NCBI GenBank assembly: GCA_963971425.1
Contig: OZ020518.1
Location: 11,662,190 to 11,726,189, forward strand
Source: Bryoerythrophyllum caledonicum
Taxonomy: Eukaryota; Streptophyta; Bryopsida; Pottiales; Pottiaceae
DNA length: 64,000 bases
Direction of reading: 5' to 3'
The position numbers were made by a program, and so were the translations under genes. This document shows, in pieces, positions 37,100 to 48,400 of this stretch. Within the stretch, counting starts at the first letter, position 1. Every line of letters starts with the position of its first letter. Below the pieces are notes generated by a model. The model was not told where the DNA came from. It ran no database searches and saw only the letters and a list, made by a program, of their open reading frames with translations.

Positions 37100-37940
37100 G
37101 ATTACCTTTGAGATTTTGGAAGACCATGGAGCTTGCATCACCTCAGCAATAATCAAATTTAATCGCTCATAAACCAATCCCAAGCTCATGAGATTGTCCA
37201 CTAGTTGCGACTACATACCTTGGGCCGCTTTGTGGTCGTAAATCAGTGATCACGTCGCCATACATTGGAGAGCTTCAAGGTAACCGCAATTGCCACCTTC
37301 ACGCTGAAGCAATCTGCCTCAGATATCAATGTGAGATGAATTAAGGTCATGTAACTATTGAACTGCAATCTGACATGACACTACATCATAGACATGTATG
37401 AATCCTAGAATTCACACCTTTTTCAAACTTCTACATACATAATATGATTCTCCAATCTCAGTCACCGCCAACCAGTCGTTAACATGAGGGTTGCGATTTG
37501 AAATGGCGGCAGAGTCGTAGTGATGAAAAGAGGCATAGTAAAAGTGTGAGAAGTAAGGTTTGTCAATTCCCTGGAAAACCTTTGTACAGTGCTATCTATA
37601 TTTGATTTGATTCTCCCGATCAGAAAATGTGAATTACATACAGAACGTATAAAATTGTCCTTTGTGGTTCAGACACAATGGAAATTTGAAAACAGGCTGA
37701 AATCTTTTCAAAATTTAAATGAAAACAAAATAAAATAAAACTACAAAATTACCAAAAATTTCACCATTCTTGAAAGATGGGACAACGCTGCATCCGCAAG
37801 TTGCCACCACAACTTCTAAGATGGTTGTGTGAAACTCACCAAGACCGCGACACACGTCATCTCTACGATATTGCTCAGACCTATTGAAACAGAAGCATTG
37901 CCCAACCCATACATGTCCGTCAATAAGGCCAGTGCTCAAA
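37100..37940 (-). other. Possible unrecognised exons on the minus strand
   Basis: Two stretches look exon-like. 37201-37107 reads NLMSLGLVYERLNLIIAEVM then QAPWSSKISK up to a GTAATC donor. 37935-37750 reads CRGLGEFHTTILEVVVATCG in an open frame. Between them another piece reads LLQREGGNCGYLEALQCMAT before a stop. I do not recognise the protein. Stops between the pieces make a decayed gene more likely than a live one. Confidence 0.25.
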
Positions 37941-38177
37941 ATGAAGTTAGATGAAGTAAGTCATAATAAACGAGGGTAACGTGACATTTTTGGAGTAATT
38001 GTGACCAAAGGAGCAACAACATGAGCAACTCCGTGGGAATTTGATCGCCTACTCCCCACCCAATGTCAAATATCCTCATTTTTTCATATGTCCGATGGTT
38101 CAAGATTGGCTCTATGATTGCAAGATCGACAGAGGAACAACACACCTACAATAGATGTTTTAAGTATTATGACATTG

Positions 38178-38425
38178 TTCTAAGTGTGGGATGTTTCAAA
38201 ACTGTTGAAACAAAATTAATGTGGAGTGATGGGGAGGTGATGGGAGGTGGTGGTGAGGTGGTAGTGAGTGGCATGGAGTCAAAGATACTTGACAATGAGT
38301 TGGTGAGGTGTCAGTGAGTGATGTGACACATGTTGAAATGTATCCAGAGTAATTTTATTTGAGCACTAGAATTGATGTGGTCCACATCATTTTTCACCCA
38401 TAGTAGTAATGCATCCACACTGTGA
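38178..38425. mobile_element. Short inverted-end element with internal GGTGG minisatellite, copy 1
   Basis: Starts GTGTGGGATGTTTCAAAACT and ends AATGCATCCACACT, an imperfect inverted pair. The middle is a degenerate array of GTGAGTGG/GAGGTGGT. Both flanking parts match the copy at 52490-52835 (AATTGATGTGGTC, CATCATTTTTCACCCA). No coding sequence. Confidence 0.65.
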
Positions 38426-38705
38426 ACTGTGTAGTGAATAGAATAGGGAAAAGGGCAAGTCAAAAGAGAGATTTTACACTAAATCATTATACATTCATCC
38501 TACAAGTAAGTTATAATTGCTGCTAACATGATTACTCTATTTACATATAACCTTTGTTAAGTTATAACCTTTGCTCACGTGTAACCTCTCCCAAGACTTT
38601 ACCACTCCCATCGACTAGCACCATACTTAACTATAACTTATTCAAGAGATAAAAGTAATAGAAAAACTTGTCTAACCTACTAACTTGTCACAAACTTGAT
38701 ATAAA
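38426..38705. other. Intergenic, no feature recognised
   Basis: AT-rich; no gene or defined repeat seen. Confidence 0.35.
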
Positions 38706-39035
38706 GAATTAATTCCTAAATTCCCAAAAGTCCTCTACGGGGACCTTTGGAGTTTTGAGGAGGTTTCTTTGGTGTTTATTTGAAACATTCCTCTCTAAAA
38801 TGTTTTCACTAGATGGACATTATTAAAAGCTTTATGTGAGTACAATTTTTCCTAAATCCAACATTCAATGACAAAGTTATGCCATCTTAAAGAAAAAAGT
38901 CCCAAGATTGGGCACGCCAAGCAACTCCAAAAACTTTTGCGATGACATTCTATCGTATGTGCTATTTTTAATACTAGGAAGTAATATAATTCATTTCATG
39001 TTGTCAAAAAACAATTCTAGTCTTAAAACACACAA
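38706..39035 (+). repeat. TTAA-family end fragment H (about 330 bp)
   Basis: Matches the first third of copy D (AGATGGACATTA, TTTTTCCTAAATCC, GGCAACTCCAAAAACTTTT) but is worn at its tip (TTAATTCCTAAATTCCC). It is the inverted counterpart of the right end of copy E, so it could be the left terminal repeat of a larger element enclosing the gene at 39928-42769. Confidence 0.65.
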
Positions 39036-39927
39036 TTAAGCAATTTTGCCCTCACCAAATAAAAGTGCACTTGAGTACAACGGTGGCCATTGCGAACAAA
39101 AGCGGCAAAATTGCAAAAAAATTGTTTTTCAAAGGAAAAAAAATTGAGCTTCTTCAACAATATTATGTACAATCATGGTTGTTAATATTGGAAGTGATTT
39201 TTTGGCATTTTCAACTAATTTTTGGTGGCCCCTCGTTAATACTACATAAATGTGTATTTAATATAGTTTCACAATATTTCAAAGATAGATTTGAAGGATT
39301 GTAGTATACAAACGGGCGTAATCACAAGAAAACATACATTATGCAAGGGTTGGCAGTTGATTACAAGATATTCTACGTAGTACATAATGCATACAATGGT
39401 GGAAACTAAATATAGATAGTTCTACAAATGGACTTAGCACCAATAGTAAAAACACCTTTACTCTATAGGATTAATGACATAACGTCTTACATCACCCTTA
39501 GAATATACTACTGTTACACATACACTACATAGCAATTACCATACACAACTAGTTTACTCTCATAAAGGCACACTATCTACTCTATAGAATTTAGGGTTGC
39601 TTGCAAACGGTTGTCATCGATAGCTTTGGTTTGCATTGCAATATATTGTAGTATGTGAGCCTTTGCCGATTGAAGAATGTGAATCCTGCTTTCAACCTGC
39701 ACTCCAAATACATTGCACTTTCTCCACCCGCTGGCCCCGGACATGGTTCTTTCCGGTGTGTCTACCCATGAAAAAATGCATGCATCTTTGTCTATCCAAC
39801 TATGGCTCTTTCCAGATGGCTCCTAGAGTGAATCCATGCAATTTGCATACCGTTGTGCAGAAGACCCATGTCCATCAACAACCCCCTATTGAATCATGGA
39901 TCAATACCAACAAACCTTTATCTTAAG
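39036..39927. other. Interior of the possible H-E element, non-coding part
   Basis: AT-rich spacer between the H fragment and the minus-strand pseudogene. It includes a short open frame (39065-39304) with no recognisable family. Confidence 0.35.
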
Positions 39928-42769
39928 TCACCATTGGTTTTTTCCTTCCTCAATCACTTTCCCTGCATAGAATGGTACACCGCCTTCTATTTCTACTCGA
40001 TCAACACTCAAGGCTACAAATTGTTTACAATAGATATCACATTGTGGATTAAATGGTCGAAATGGGTCGTGATTACCTTCATACATTGCTCTTTCTTTGG
40101 CTCGTTCCTCATCATAGTTGTGCTCTGTTCGTTGTGCCCTGCGCAATGCTTGATTTGAGGGTCTTTCTCTACGAGGACCAAAGTATCCTTGAGCCTTGGC
40201 ATTTGAAAGCATGGCCACTACCTGCTCTACAACATTTATCTCGCGATTTTCTTCACTTGCACCATCCATCACATCCAAAGATGCACTCTTTGTAGGTCCG
40301 GTGTTGGAGAACTCTGAAGGCCAAAACGGTGAGGAACGATGCTCATTGCTATGATCTTTATGAAGAAATTCAGCTAAATAGAGTTTCAATCTTTCAGCCT
40401 CTACTTTTGCCTTACAATTCTTGTCCTCATGCTGCAATCTTTGAATGCACCTTTGTTTACATACACTGAAGTCATCCAACGCCTTCAACTCCCGTTCGTC
40501 CGCTCCAAATACTTTCGCAAACGATGGTCGCTCATCCCTACTTGGCAACAACCTCAAAGTTTTCGTCCCTGCCTCCGATCCCCATGGATCCTTGCAATAA
40601 TGCTTGTGTTGTACTCGAACCTCACGAGTCCCTTCTCGATTGTCCATATAGAATTGCATGTGGTGCGGAAATGTTATGCCCACTAATGAATCTTGACCTG
40701 TCAATAAGTAAGGAGTTATGAACAATTTCCAATCCCATACATTCCCTAGCAGCCAGGCACTAACAAATGCCTCCGTAGGAGATGTTCCTCGTTCTATAAG
40801 ACTAATCATTTCCTTCAACGAGTCCACATCCGACCTCTTCAACATATTTGATATACAACTCAAGCGTTGATCAATATCTTCGTGTGTATGGCCCACTTTA
40901 AGAAAAGATAATTCCACTTCCTGGAAAAACCCAAATCCCACCAATGTAGCACATAGAGAAAACATATAAATGATTTTGTTCTCGCGTTTTCATTTGTTTG
41001 CCTGAATTTGTTATGTTGGTGGCAAAAAGCCATTCCTCCGCAACACATCTCCAATCACGTACAACAATGTACTCACAACTTACTTGCTATCGTGTTTGTG
41101 GTGAGCCCAAAACCACACGTCGCAATATAAACCAACCCCATATACAAGAGCACCACACAGATGGATTTTAACAAAGCGGTGTCCAATGTTCTTCACAATC
41201 TAACGCATCCTCAGTACCATGGTCGTGTTTTGGTCCATGCCATCCACTATGATGCACATGTACAACTTAGGGCTAATATAACACGACCTCTTGAATATCC
41301 AATAATGCCTACATTCTTCCATCTCGTTGCGCAGATGCATCATAAACAATTCCTTTATCTTTATCCTTGCATCCGCATTGGTGGTTCCCTTCATGGCACA
41401 TTTATACTCCCAACATTGATAACACTTTGACAATCTCGAGAATGGAGGTACCTGAACGTGGGGATACTTGATGCGCCACATCCTCCGGAACGAACTCATA
41501 GAAATGGTTTTGCCATTACAAATTCTCTTAGCCTCATCGTTCACATAATATGAATACATCAAATTTGGTTGTATTCATAGGAAGGAGAATGAGAGGCACC
41601 ACTTCGTTCTCACTCTTACAGCAAATACAACGATGAGGTTGAGGACAACAAACTTTATTGACAAATGATTTAAAGCAAGCCTCTGCCGCACAAATTCTAG
41701 TGCTCTCTCTAATCGGATCTGAAAGGCTATTTCCGTGAATCAATGTCACTCTTCTATAAATTAAACAATCCTTCTTCAATTGCTTAAAGCGCCCCTGTGA
41801 ATATCCAATCCCAGGAGCGTAGCAAACATTGCAAACTTGTTTTCCATCTAACTTTATTACAAATTTGTCTGAACGAGTTCCTTCCGTCCTTGTGTAAAAA
41901 GAAACCAACATCTGTCTTATCCACGTACTTTGTACGAAGAACTCATTAGCCTATGCATTATATCACATGTCCAATAGATACCTTGCTGGAACACCCCTCA
42001 AACAATTGCGTTTGCATCCTCCTTGTGCCATTGCAATTTGCACGCTTCTAAGCGATACCTCAGATGGTGGACCTTCTGTCAATGATGGCTCTCTTGAATC
42101 TCTCCTTCTCTTATCTTGCATAGAATAGGAACGACGTGCTGGTTTAACATAAGCAAATCCATCTACATAGGACAAATCTTGGATGTTTGAGGGAGTAGGT
42201 TGGAAAAACGACGAATTTTCATCTATGGCGTTTGAAGCATGACTACTACGTCGAGAACTCTCGGTGGATCGTGGTGTGTTGATGAACTCAGAAAAATCAA
42301 ATTCTGGGGCCATCACTTGTGTAAGCGCTATCTGTGATCCAATGTCACCTTGGACACTTGTGATATCAGGTTCTACAACCACTACTCGTAGCAAAGACCG
42401 ATGCCAACGAATGATCAAGCCTATACACATGCCAAGGCGTTCTCCTACAATCTCTCCGGTCCAATACAATGCATCATCTACCCTTGTAATATGCACCGCC
42501 ACCTCGAATAGGAACAACTTCGACCCATTCAATTCCATGCCGCTTTAGAATGTATGTTCCCTAGTTGTTAAGCCCACCACATCTCATTTTTTAGAAAGCA
42601 ATTCTACTACCCTTCCCAATTCATATGTCATGATCCCAACAGATCTCTGTTGAATTTGCCTTGCACGTGCTGCTCGTATTAATCGAGCCCCCACAGAGCT
42701 ATTGGAAAGCATATTATCCCTTTGGATGTGTGGCCGTATCGAAGGAGTTTGAATCGTGCCGTTCTCCAT
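39928..42769 (-). pseudogene. Degenerate transposon-type gene with GHTHEDIDQ motif (DUF7869-like)
   Basis: Reading from 42769: an N-terminal piece with RLIRAARARQIQQRSVGIM; 42538-41963 ending in CKRNCLRGVPARYLLDM; 41911-41534 with VCNVCYAPGIGYSQGRFKQL and a cysteine-rich CCPQPHRCICC; 41562-41200 with VPPFSRLSKCYQCWEY and YMCIIVDGMDQNT; and 40965-39928 with ELSFLKVGHTHEDIDQRLS. This order fits a widespread eukaryotic family usually listed as DUF7869 and suspected to be an RNase H-like transposase. It is broken: stops separate the first three pieces and frameshifts occur near 41550 and 41000. In the latter the QHNKFRQTNEN segment, where I would expect a D-N...E-N pattern, is in a different frame from HTHEDIDQ. 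I see no intron signals that repair this. Flanked by TTAA-family repeats H and E. Confidence 0.7.
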
Positions 42770-42995
42770 TATTACTAATTTACTATTGAAAAAATAGGAA
42801 CATTATGGCTGCACATTAATCAAAATACATGTACTAATTGTTGACCTTCAAAGCACCATTCATCTGATAAAATATATGTTTCTAAACACATATATACTGT
42901 TCAAAATATGATAATGATATTGGACCTTTTGATAAAACTGCTATGAAATGAAAAAATTAAGAATTTGTAGAGCATGAACTCTTTGCACGGAGTCT

Positions 42996-43936
42996 TTAAC
43001 CCTGAAGGTACAATGACAGTTTTACACCCAAAAACACTTCAAAATTATTGGATTCTAGTGCAATGAATAAAAAAGGAAACGAAAACTTTTATTTCTAGTT
43101 TTGACCGTAGGATCTCAATTAAGACTTATTAAGTAATATATAAACAAAATTCATAAACTTTGACCGTACGGATTGAAAGATTATAGTGTTTGAAGTCAAG
43201 CATATGGTTCATTTACTTCCCTGCATGGAGTAGATCAGCAGACTTTGACTTCACTTGGTGCCAAATTTTTGCACTACACAAGGTATAAATCCATAACCAT
43301 CTTGTTAAGCATGACGTTAGTTCCTTGTACACCAATTTTTAGAGGTAGAGGACAGGTGTAGCAAATTATAAACAATTGTGCAAGTAGTGGAAGTTTGGAA
43401 TTTGTTAATTAACACTGGAATTTTTTGTGAACTTAATATGTTTTAGATTGGTAATCCAAATGGTCGATAAGAAGGTTTACACCACATATTGTTTTATATT
43501 GAAAAATAAAAAGATATCTAGGTTTTATTTGGAAAACAAGAATTTTGTTTGGTACCTTGCCCAACACTGGCTGACAATGTGTGAAAATGTTTGACTTGGG
43601 TTGGTATGCTATTTTTCACTAAAGACAAGAACTTATTTTGACAACATCAAGGGAAATAATATTACTTGCGAGTACTGAAAATCTTACATTCAACAGAGTG
43701 TCCTAGCAAAATGTTTTGGAGGTGCCCGAGGTGCCCTAGCTCCCCATTTGAAATTCAAAACCCTAAAACTTTTTGATCAAATGTCCAATTTAGGTAAAAA
43801 CCGTTTTCCCACTAAGGTCTTGGTAATGCCTTTCTATAGTAAAATTTTCAAAGAGGAATGTTGGAAATTGACATCATAGGAACCTGACCGAACTTTCAAA
43901 AAGCCCATTTTTGACACTTGATCCTTTAGGGGTTAA
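42996..43936 (-). mobile_element. TTAA-flanked element, copy E (941 bp)
   Basis: Begins TTAACCCTGAAGG and ends CCTTTAGGGGTTAA. The reverse complement is co-linear with copy D over its whole length. It sits 230 bp upstream of the GHTHEDIDQ pseudogene. It is either an independent non-autonomous copy or the upstream terminal region of a larger element. Confidence 0.8.
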
Positions 43937-44105
43937 ATATGCTACACTTCTTCTGCATCCCTAAACATTGGTGTAAAATGGAAAGTAATATCATTCTTGA
44001 CATGATGATAATGAATCTAGATCATGTGTGATGCAATCTTTTGAATCCAAGTGAACTAAAACAAAGGGAATCTACTCAACCTAGGGAAGAAAATGAACCA
44101 TGTTG
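43937..44105 (-). repeat. Internal fragment of the TTAA family
   Basis: TATGCTACACTTCTTCTGC, the GACATGATG..AATGAATCTAGA block and AAGTGAACTAAA match the middle of copies A-D in order. The ends are missing. The assembly gap follows directly. Confidence 0.6.
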
Positions 44106-44122
44106 TCTACTTGCTATTACTG

Positions 44123-44322
44123 NNNNNNNNNNNNNNNNNNNNNNNNNNNNNNNNNNNNNNNNNNNNNNNNNNNNNNNNNNNNNNNNNNNNNNNNNNNNNN
44201 NNNNNNNNNNNNNNNNNNNNNNNNNNNNNNNNNNNNNNNNNNNNNNNNNNNNNNNNNNNNNNNNNNNNNNNNNNNNNNNNNNNNNNNNNNNNNNNNNNNN
44301 NNNNNNNNNNNNNNNNNNNNNN
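44123..44322. other. Assembly gap, exactly 200 N
   Basis: The round size suggests a scaffolding placeholder, so the true distance is unknown. Open frames drawn across it are artefacts. Confidence 0.99.
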
Positions 44323-44559
44323 ATGATAAAAGGTCAGTCATAGTTACGATAGTGTAAGGTGAGTACCAATAATTGAGAACACAAATGAGGCCACCAACTT
44401 GAGTATGTTCAAAATTGCAAATTCAACAAATGTTGAATGTTTACACAATATAGCAGTCAATGACTAGTCAGTTCAGCCTTTGTTCAACTGAAATATGACA
44501 ACAAAAACACACAGAACTGAAGTGATGAGAGTAGTTAGTAGTATAGCACTAAATCCTCA

Positions 44560-45320
44560 GTTTGCACATCAACGCACTACCTGAAACCCTAGCCACGACA
44601 CCCAAACCCTAGCCGCCGCAACCAAATCCTAGTCAACACAAAATTTGTGGAGTTCGCGTGACGCCGCGCGGAGTAACCTTAGACTAGAGGTGTGGCACAC
44701 GCGCATCCTCTACTACTGGTGTTCTTCCATCAAGCAAATCCAAAAACGTCGAGTCGAAAACCAAAACAGAGCTTCCTCCGCGATCAAGCGTAGCAGTAAA
44801 CCTCCTCATTCGATGTGCGACCTCGCAGGCGCGTTGCCGCGGCCTCCTTTCCATTCCATTGCGCGGCCGTGCCACGCACACTTCGCAGCCTGGTAGGCAC
44901 GGCCTTGCACGCGCGTAGGCGCGCTGCCGTGGGCACGCGCAGGCCTTGCGCATAGGCGCCGCAAAAAAAATCTCATCTCTATTCTCCCTACTCTCTCACC
45001 CACAACACAATATTTTCCTCACACATACTCTCCTTCTCTCTCCCAAATCCTAGCCGCTCACAACTTGTCTCCCTCACACCTCCCACAATTTTCCTCTCCT
45101 CTCTCATACCTTCCCCGCCCTCACAAGTCCCTCTCTCCCACACCTTCATTGTCTCTCTCCTCCAAATCTTACACTCTTACACTCACAGCCTCCCTCACAT
45201 CTATTGCCAAGGGTGTGCGCGCGCACACCCCTCCTAGGACTATCCAAAGGTACAAAGGATTGATATCCTATATTGATACCCTCAATTCCAGAACCCTAAT
45301 CTAAAACCCTAAATTGATAA
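44560..45320. other. GC-rich, leader-like island with no gene
   Basis: AAACCCTAG repeats (telo-box like) at 44580-44635, then a GC-rich block 44820-44970 dominated by GCGCAGGC/GCCGTG variants in both orientations, then long CT-rich text (CTCTCTCCC, CCTCACAC) to about 45210, and AACCCTAATC near 45300. It resembles a promoter and 5' leader, perhaps of a retroelement, but no coding exon follows in a consistent frame. Confidence 0.4.
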
Positions 45321-45449
45321 CTTAGATGATAACCGGTTATAGTACCATGGAACTCATACCCTGGTGGTGATACCCTCGATATTGATAACCCAAGTACCTT
45401 GGTCCATAAAGGATGTAGAGAATATCTCATCCAAGAATTATTAATAATG

Positions 45450-48400
45450 CTTGTTTTAGTGCAATTAGCAAGGAAGAATAAATAAAGTTTTTTTTGTAGT
45501 TTAAACCGTAGGATCTCAATTATGACTTATTAAGTAATATGCTCACAAAATTTCATAAAGTTTCACCGCACAGATTGAAAGATAATAATGTTTGAAGTAG
45601 TGAAAAGGCTCATTTTCTTCCTTGCGTTTTCTAGATCAGCAGACTTTGACTTCAATTGGTGTCCAATTTTTGCACTATAAAAGGTCTCAATTAATTACCA
45701 TAATGTTAATCATGATGTTCATTTACTATATACCAATTTTTAGAGGTAGACAAGGGGTGTAGCATATTCAAAAAAACTGTGCAATAAGAATCCAAATGGT
45801 CAATAAGAAGTTTTACATCACATAATGCCCTAGAAAAAATCAAAATTGAATCTTACGAAGTTCTCAAAGTTTTATGTGGAAAGGTAGAAGATTTTTTGGT
45901 ACCGTGGTCAAAAATGTGTGACAATGTGTGAAAATAATTGACTTGGATTAATATGCTATTTCACCAAAGAACTAACAACATGCTTAACACAATGGTATTG
46001 GATTTAGATCTTGTATAGTGACTATCGTTTTGTAATGATACACAGGTTTTGTGTGTATAGCGTTATGGCACCACCAAAAATTGACAGAATCTGGGACAAC
46101 CACAGTTGGTGGATTGTGGAAGTGGATGAGTCGAGCACCTTTTTGTGGGTGACGGATTATCCTTTTGAGTTGGAGAAGCGTACATCGGCGTTAAGGAAGA
46201 GTTTTGGCAAAATCCAGACAATTACTCTTCAACGTGATGATATGGTATACGTAACTTGCGCATTGGGTCTAGGTCAATCGGAGGTGAAGATTTTTCTTCC
46301 GAAGAAGTTGGTTCTTGCACCTGTCCCTTCGAATCATCTTCAAAATCCAGGTCAAGTGAAACTCCTCAAATCATTGCAGACGTTTTGGTTAAACATCTCT
46401 CTTGCGGTACGTACTGCGTGATACAACAACGTTATAGCCTGTTTAGCATTATCACCGGAGAAGGTTCTGAAGGCTAGGAAGATTATGGAGGAGTTAATTA
46501 GATATGAGGCATTACGGGAGAGGGGCCCATCACGTGCGACAACTCAAGCCCAACCGGCGGAACCAGAAGAAACAGAAGTTTATCGAATTTTTGCTGAGCC
46601 GTTGCAATTGGATTGGCTACCAATGGAGGGGGAGAGGGGAAGTGGAGGCCAACATCCCACCACAACTTCTGAGGTACAAACATTTCCTAATCCTCCATTA
46701 ACGAGTAGACATCCTACGAAGAGGCCACGACCTGTTGAGAGTGATGTAGCTTCTGGTTCAAGAGAAGGCCCATCAAGTTTGGATCCAAGCGAGAGGAGGT
46801 TTGATTGAGCGAAGTGTAAGATCGGATGGCAGAGTTCCTAGGTCGGGGCTCAGGACGTCTGATGGTCATCGTAGGGCCCCTGCATCTACACCGGGAGATT
46901 TAGCTGATTTGTCAGCTTTGGCGCGGGAGGAAGAAGCATTTCACAACCTATCAGATAGTGTACCAGGGGATTTTGAAGACAATGTGGAGATACCACATGA
47001 TGTTCCAATTTCAATATATTTAAAAGCACCAGTGCCTACAGCGGAGGAGATTGCAAAATGATCAGCATGGGGGAATTTTGTGTTTAAGGCACACATAAAT
47101 CGCATTATCTCTGTGAAAAATCCGAAAATAAACCACCGGATTTTATCACAGAAGAGGGTTAGAGAAGTATTTAATCGCTTAAGAGACCGAGAATCCGCGA
47201 CTCACGTGAGTAGATTGGTACTTTGACCGATCATATACATCGTGCATGGTACCACCGATGATGGTGCCGTTGAGAAGGAGGGGTTGTCATTTTCGTTGGT
47301 AAGAACAACACGAGAGTTTGAACGCATGTTCATTGCACACAGGAGTGCTTCTACATAGAGTGCCATGGGATCCCAATATTCTTGGCTTCAATATCATATC
47401 ATTTGGGAACCGGTGGATGGGTAACACATAGTAGCAGCTTGTAAGTTTCCACAGAAGCAGTGGAGAGATGGTATTATGCCTTTAAATGAGTACCCAGACA
47501 CGTTCGAGCAGCGGGAGGCCTATTTTGTGATATATGATTATCGCCGCTTTTACATTGAGAAGTCTGCGCAAATCAACGTAGTGGAGTTCCAGAGACAATC
47601 ATATTCTACCATGAAGGAGGATTTGAGGAAGCTCCGTTAGATTTGGGATCTATTAGGGAGGCTTAATAGCACACTACGTACGGACGATGCACGCAGGGCT
47701 ATTGCTTTGGTGAGTGCGGCAAGTGCAATGCGTATGGGGATGGAGTTGTCATGGTGAAGAGGTTGGCTAAAAACATGACGGATTTGACTTATCATGCATG
47801 GAATCCGATCAATGATTGCTTTGAAGCTATCATTCAAATATGCAAGGACTACGAAGACAACATCATCTTTTATAACAAGAAGGAAGAGGACGAGTGGAAG
47901 GACATGGCAAGGAAGAAAGAGTTGGATCCAAATGTGAACGTACGACCAACAAGAAAGGAAATGACTCAGAATTGGTTGAAGCCGTTAGGTAGGGTTCCAA
48001 GTCCATATTATCTTTGATTGGCAAAGCTTGCTGTAACGAAGCCGGTGAAGGAGGTCGGAGTAAGCCCTCGTCAAGCATATTACTTCAACGGTATAAAAGA
48101 CTCGAATCCACATCCTCGTACGATTGCCGGTGTCGTTGACCGGTATCAGAGACGAGAGTTGTGATGAGCTCCATCCGTTGGTTGATAGTGGAAAACAAGG
48201 AAAGTACATCTAATTCCATGGAGGAGTTCTTTCGTATCCGTATAGTGAAGTATTTTCCAAGGGGTAACGAACAACTTGATACCTTTGAAAAGCTTTTGAA
48301 TGCTACCACGAAAACAACTTGAAATGTGCGTGGAAAGGTGGAAAGGTGTCTAAACTAGAAGACATAGGCTACTTCATCCCTCCTTCCATCAGGTTTCATT

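Noticed and set aside
39928-40965. Calling the 345-codon minus-strand frame an intact gene
   Set aside because: It is only the C-terminal half; upstream homologous pieces are in other frames with stops, so the whole is a pseudogene.
44041-44357. Open frames crossing the N run
   Set aside because: Artefacts of translating unknown bases.
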